Positions 60,495 through 64,000 of a DNA stretch of 64,000 nucleotides are shown one piece after another. Positions within the stretch are counted from its first letter, which is position 1; every line of letters starts with the position of its first letter. Source of the DNA: Asterias rubens (taxonomy: Eukaryota > Echinodermata > Asteroidea > Forcipulatida > Asteriidae); contig NC_047066.1 of the NCBI RefSeq assembly GCF_902459465.1, positions 19,471,047-19,535,046 on the forward strand. The letters are read 5' to 3'. The notes under the pieces are model-generated. The model saw only the letters and a list, made by a program, of their open reading frames with translations. It had not been told where the DNA came from and did not search any database. Made by a program: the position numbers and the translations under genes.

Positions 60495-61269
60495 TTAACA
60501 GGGTGCTTTTATTGTTGACTTTGCATCTACAGGTGCTCCAATGCTCAACTCTGATAATTTCTTTGAGTTTGATCTGCTTATCATGCTTGTCATCAGGCAC
60601 CATGTTTTTTTTAGAACATAACTTCTGCACTGGGAATATTTATACAAGTACCAATCGAGTACATGAATTTGGTTTGAATCTAAGAACCAAATGATTTCCC
60701 CAAAATATTGATTCAAAATAAAAAAAACCCCACAAAGTTCATAATAGGGGGTTCCAGGTCTAGTCTCTAGAAACCAAATGTTTGGAGGAAATTATTTTGT
60801 TTCATTTTTTTGCAATAAAAATAAGCAATAGCATACAACAACTTGACACAAAAACACAACCAAGCTTCTGTCTCCTCAAATCAAGTCAAAACTTAAACCG
60901 AATTCTGTCCAAACAACATGCACTCTTGAAAATTATAACAGAGCTCCAATATTGACTGAGGTGACTAGAAAAGTTTTTCAGTGAACTCACCTTTTACTGG
61001 AGAAGGCAAATCCTTTATCAATGGCTGGTCTTGGACATCTACTCGTTGACTGGTAAATGGCTTTATTGCAGCCCAACTGCAAAACAAACAAATTGCATAA
61101 TTTGCAACATTTAGTTGTATGACTTATAATCTTGTAATTAATGGACAGTACATACCTGCCAACACTGGTGTCCCAGAAAGGACAAATCCGGACTGATTTC
61201 TTTTTGTCGCGGGAGGTCCATATCGAAAACTCTATACTTTGCTATTTTTGGGGTCACACTTTGGGTCGC
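60495..61269 (-). CDS. Hypothetical three-exon gene fragment, unknown product
   Basis: Three minus-strand segments join in phase with good splice borders. Segment 61269-61156 (38 codons) follows ATATTGCAG and ends CAG/GTATGT; segment 61076-60991 follows TTTTGCAG and ends AAAAG/GTGAGT; segment 60624-60495 follows CAGTGCAG and ends at TAA. The predicted peptide contains RVFDMDLPRQKEISPD, GHQCWQLGCNKA and RCPRPAIDKGF, then a Ser/Lys-rich tail. There is no start codon, so 5' exons are missing. The last segment is also open in a second frame, so its register is uncertain. No domain was recognised. Confidence 0.25.
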
Positions 61270-61712
61270 CTGCAATATTTTGTTTAATAACCCACTTGAA
61301 ACACTATTAATGCAAACGATATTTTTAAAACTAAAAAAAAAAAAAAAAAAAAAAAAATTGTGAAAAAGAAAGAAAATACAAAAAACCTCATTTGTACATT
61401 CTTACAGTGAATATAAAACTTATCCGAAGCTTTGGCCACCTTGCAGCTTGACAAATTCCCCAATCCTAGAACGCAAAATTGCAAGGAATTTGCTATACAG
61501 TCAAGCGGCACTGATAGATTCTCAGTCTGTGTTTGACTCCCAGTATACCTCGTCACTGAAATTAAGGAGCACAAACCAGTATGGATCCTACAAGTGCAAT
61601 ACAAAGCGTTTTTAATGCAACTGCCTTCCATCTGACGTCTCTTCTGAACAGTTAATGTGCTACACCATGTACACTGGGGTGAATAACAAAAGGATGTTTT
61701 CTGGCAATTCAC

Positions 61713-61804
61713 CTTTTACTGGAGTGTGAAGCTCATGTATCAGAAGCTGGTCTTAGACATCTACTTATTGATGGGTAGACATCACTTGAGATCCCGAAGT
61801 CCGA
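61713..61804 (-). pseudogene. Degenerate duplicate of the middle hypothetical exon
   Basis: This segment has the same borders (TGTTGCAG before, AAAAG/GTGAAT after) and the same core (ISRCLRPASDT versus STSRCPRPAIDKG) as 61076-60991, but an in-frame TGA follows ASDT. An adjacent minus-strand open frame of about 115 codons, rich in Cys (61380-61712), may hold a further exon; I cannot assign it. Confidence 0.3.
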
Positions 61805-62317
61805 CTGCAACACAAACAAAGTGCAAGATTTGCAACATTTACTAATTTGACAAACATTATTCATCAGTAAAACAGACGATGTTGCTATACTTTCAAACAC
61901 AAATAAACGAGGACAAATCATTGAAAGCAGAAATGAAAGGGTTGGCTGCACTCATGCACATCAGGACAATATGAATTGGTGCAAAACTGAGCAACAGCAA
62001 CTCAAGGGGATGTCAAATGCCGGGAACAGTTCTTGTGACGGGTGCTGATATGAAGAACGTTATTTATCAGTTAGTTCTCAGAATGAAACCTTTTAAGCAC
62101 ATGACATAACCATAGTTTAAATTACCAAGAGGTAAACATTTGTGTCGTGTTTAACAAGAAACAACCTTAGGGACTTTCAAACATTCTTTATACCCCTACA
62201 GAAAAGTACCACCTCCAGTCAGCTGTGCATTTCAAAAAACAACATAAACTTTGCCCAACCTAAGTGATTCATGTGTAATATTTTTACTAGAAGTTCCAGG
62301 TTCACACAAGCAGGGTC

Positions 62318-62675
62318 CTAAAAGGAACACGTTGCCTTGGATCGGTCGAGTTGGTCTTTGAAAAGTGTTTGTAACCGTTTGTTATAAAATGCACATGGGT
62401 AGAAAGATGTTGTAAAAGTAGAATACAATGATCCACACAAACATGCCTCGAAATTGCACGGTTTTCCTCTTATTCTCAAATTCTTGACTCCCATAAGTGG
62501 CCGACCGTGTTAGTTGGCAAACTAAAAGGAAAACTGCGCAATTTTTGGGAATATTTGTGTGGATCATTGTTTCATCAGTGAAAACAACTTTCTAACCATA
62601 TGCATTTTATAACAAACGGTTACAAACGTTTTTTATAAACCAACTAGTCCGATCCAAGGCAACGTGTTCCTTTAA
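62318..62675. mobile_element. MITE with ACACGTTGCCTTGGATC terminal inverted repeats
   Basis: The left arm AAAAGGAACACGTTGCCTTG and right arm (its inverse, ending GTGTTCCTTTAA) extend inward through GGTCTTTGAAAAG, AACCGTTTGTTATAAAATGC and ATGATCCACACAAA, so the element is palindromic over most of its 358 bp. The outer edge again ends TTAA. It is non-coding. Confidence 0.75.
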
Positions 62676-63528
62676 TACCCTCTGTGTTTTTACTAGTGGC
62701 TAAATTGAGCCCTATGGGTGTTTTCTCCAGTGACTGATAAGTCATGTCTCTTTATCTGTAGTCACTTCTCAGGAGCTGTGGTGGTAGCAGATGCAACTAG
62801 AAACTTTTAGACTCACCATCATAACTTGCTGCATTCTCTCCCTGTCTTAGCTCTCACAACCCAACTCTGTTCATAGGTGCTCTCTTGTATAAACTGCAGC
62901 TGTCAATATCAGTAGTGCTGATTCCTTCCTCAGTTGATTTCAAAGAACTACTAGATTCATAGCCCTGGAAGGTCAAGTTAACAGATACACAATTCTAAAC
63001 AAGCCATCAGTTTCAATGTACAAAGAAAAACATTAAAAAGGCAAGAAGACCCCTCCAATTGATATCAGTTTTACTTTAAAGTGTCAAAAGTCATCATTGC
63101 GTTTCTTATCCTTTGCCTTTGTAAAAAGCCACTCGTAGCACTTGTTTTTATTGAAGCTACAAACTTGTTTACTGTTATCTGTAGGGGAAGCATATGGGTG
63201 GAATACTTTGAGCTTGCCAGGATGTTTCATTAATTAGGTCAATTTTAAACCATAGTCAATGAAAAAATATAGGTGTTATTGACTGTGGTTTTTGAATCAA
63301 TCATCACTTTAAATTAATTGCATTGACTGATGCTCCTTTTGACAAAAGGTGATTTGGTTGTTTTCCTTTAAATATAAAGTCGGTCCAACATTCAACTGTT
63401 ACATTTTCTGTTGAATTTAAACTGCTTATCTCACTTACAAAGCACCTAAAATTCGCAAGGGGATATAATTTTCACCTTGTCTATTGATTTTCCAATAATT
63501 ATTATTACATAACTTTAATTGTGTAGCG
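62676..63528. other. Intergenic DNA with one exon-like fragment
   Basis: The segment around 62872-62981 is open on the minus strand for about 36 codons after an acceptor-like AG (peptide starts GYESSSSLKSTEEGIS). It is the second copy of the fragment at 60009-60085. No further support was found. Confidence 0.25.
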
Positions 63529-63529
63529 T

Positions 63530-63612
63530 GTCATGGCCTAGCGGTTAAGAGCACCAGACTCACACTCTGGTGTTTGGAAGAATGTGGGTTTGAGAGTCTT
63601 GACATTTGTGTC
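63530..63612 (+). repeat. tRNA-derived SINE head or pseudo-tRNA
   Basis: GTGTCATGGCCTAGCGGTTA contains an A-box match. CCAGA CTCACAC TCTGG forms a tRNA-like anticodon arm with a CAC triplet, and TGGGTTTGAGAGTC is a weak B box. The D and variable regions resemble tRNA-Leu, but the T stem is broken and the anticodon does not fit Leu, so it is unlikely to be a working tRNA. The sequence after it has no tRNA-like end and may be the SINE body. Confidence 0.55.
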
Positions 63613-63822
63613 CTACGAAAGAAACTTAACAACAATGCTTTGTCCTAGGGATTGGACGTACAATATCAACAGGGAGCTTGCATAATGAAAATCCATGCAT
63701 AATTTGAGGCATCCACAGGGACTTTTCCCATAAAATTCAAACCAGACAGAAAAAACACCAACCACCTCTTTAAATAAATTGTAAAAATTCTACCAGAAAA
63801 ATGTTTCGCTTCAATCCAATCT

Positions 63823-64000
63823 TTAAAGGCAGTGGACACTATTGGTAACTACTCAAAATAGTTATTATCATAAAACCTTAATTGGTGACGAGTAATGGAG
63901 AGAGGTTGATGGTATAAAACATTGTGAGAAACGGCTCCCTCTGAAGTGACATAGTTTTCGAGAAAGAAGTCATTTTCCACGAATTTGATTTTGAGACCTC
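63823..64000 (+). mobile_element. TTAA-ended MITE, cut by the window end
   Basis: It starts TTAAAGGCAGTGGACACTAT and continues through GTAATGGAGAGAGGTTGATG and GTTTTCGAGAAAGAAG. It is the least eroded left half of this family in the window. Confidence 0.75.

Noticed and set aside
63530..63612. Functional tRNA-Leu or tRNA-Val gene
   Set aside because: The T stem does not pair, the anticodon triplet disagrees with the Leu-like body, and a SINE-like tail seems to follow.

Overview
This is eukaryotic, metazoan DNA: multi-exon genes with GT-AG introns, extracellular animal domains, very low gene density, many short inverted-repeat transposon relics and several minisatellites. Two interspersed families (one ending TTAA-AGGCAGTGGACACT, one starting AAGGAACACGTTGCCTTGG) look like repeats I associate with sea stars. 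I therefore suggest an echinoderm, probably an asteroid, but from recall only.

The first half (about 2.9-33.7 kb) is a tandem cluster of one secreted-protein family, all on the minus strand. Copies A (2939-7047), C (19278-25282) and D (26472-30741) have intact seven-exon models of about 475, 473 and 482 residues. Copy B (8867-15857) has all seven exons but one in-frame stop, and E (32909-33646) is a two-exon remnant with a frameshift. Each full copy encodes a signal peptide, a short cysteine-containing domain I cannot name, the N-terminal two thirds of a fibrinogen-related domain (FReD), a complete F5/8 type C (discoidin) domain, and then the C-terminal third of the same FReD. The discoidin domain is thus nested inside the fibrinogen domain, carried by two exons that form a symmetric phase 1-1 cassette. 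This is the most interesting feature of the window. By family knowledge both folds are carbohydrate- or lipid-binding recognition modules, so a secreted lectin or immune-recognition role is plausible but inferred.

The second half holds no gene I recognise. From 33.8 to 37.6 kb there are foldback elements and a GTCC-rich motif cluster. From 37.7 to 44.2 kb a repeat of about 0.5-0.6 kb carries a short exon-like cassette with splice-like borders, and is interrupted by a 53-bp minisatellite (40.75-42.63 kb). A possible terminal coding exon follows at 44969-45261. From 47.7 to 59.7 kb the DNA is mostly tandem repeats: an AT-rich array, a satellite of about 215 bp with poly-C tracts, a 5.8-kb 30-bp minisatellite and a 20-bp minisatellite. 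The long open frames there are products of the repeat period. The last 4 kb contain a few possible minus-strand exons, MITEs and a tRNA-derived element.

Gene models were built by eye from splice consensus, reading phase and comparison between copies. No alignment or database search was run.
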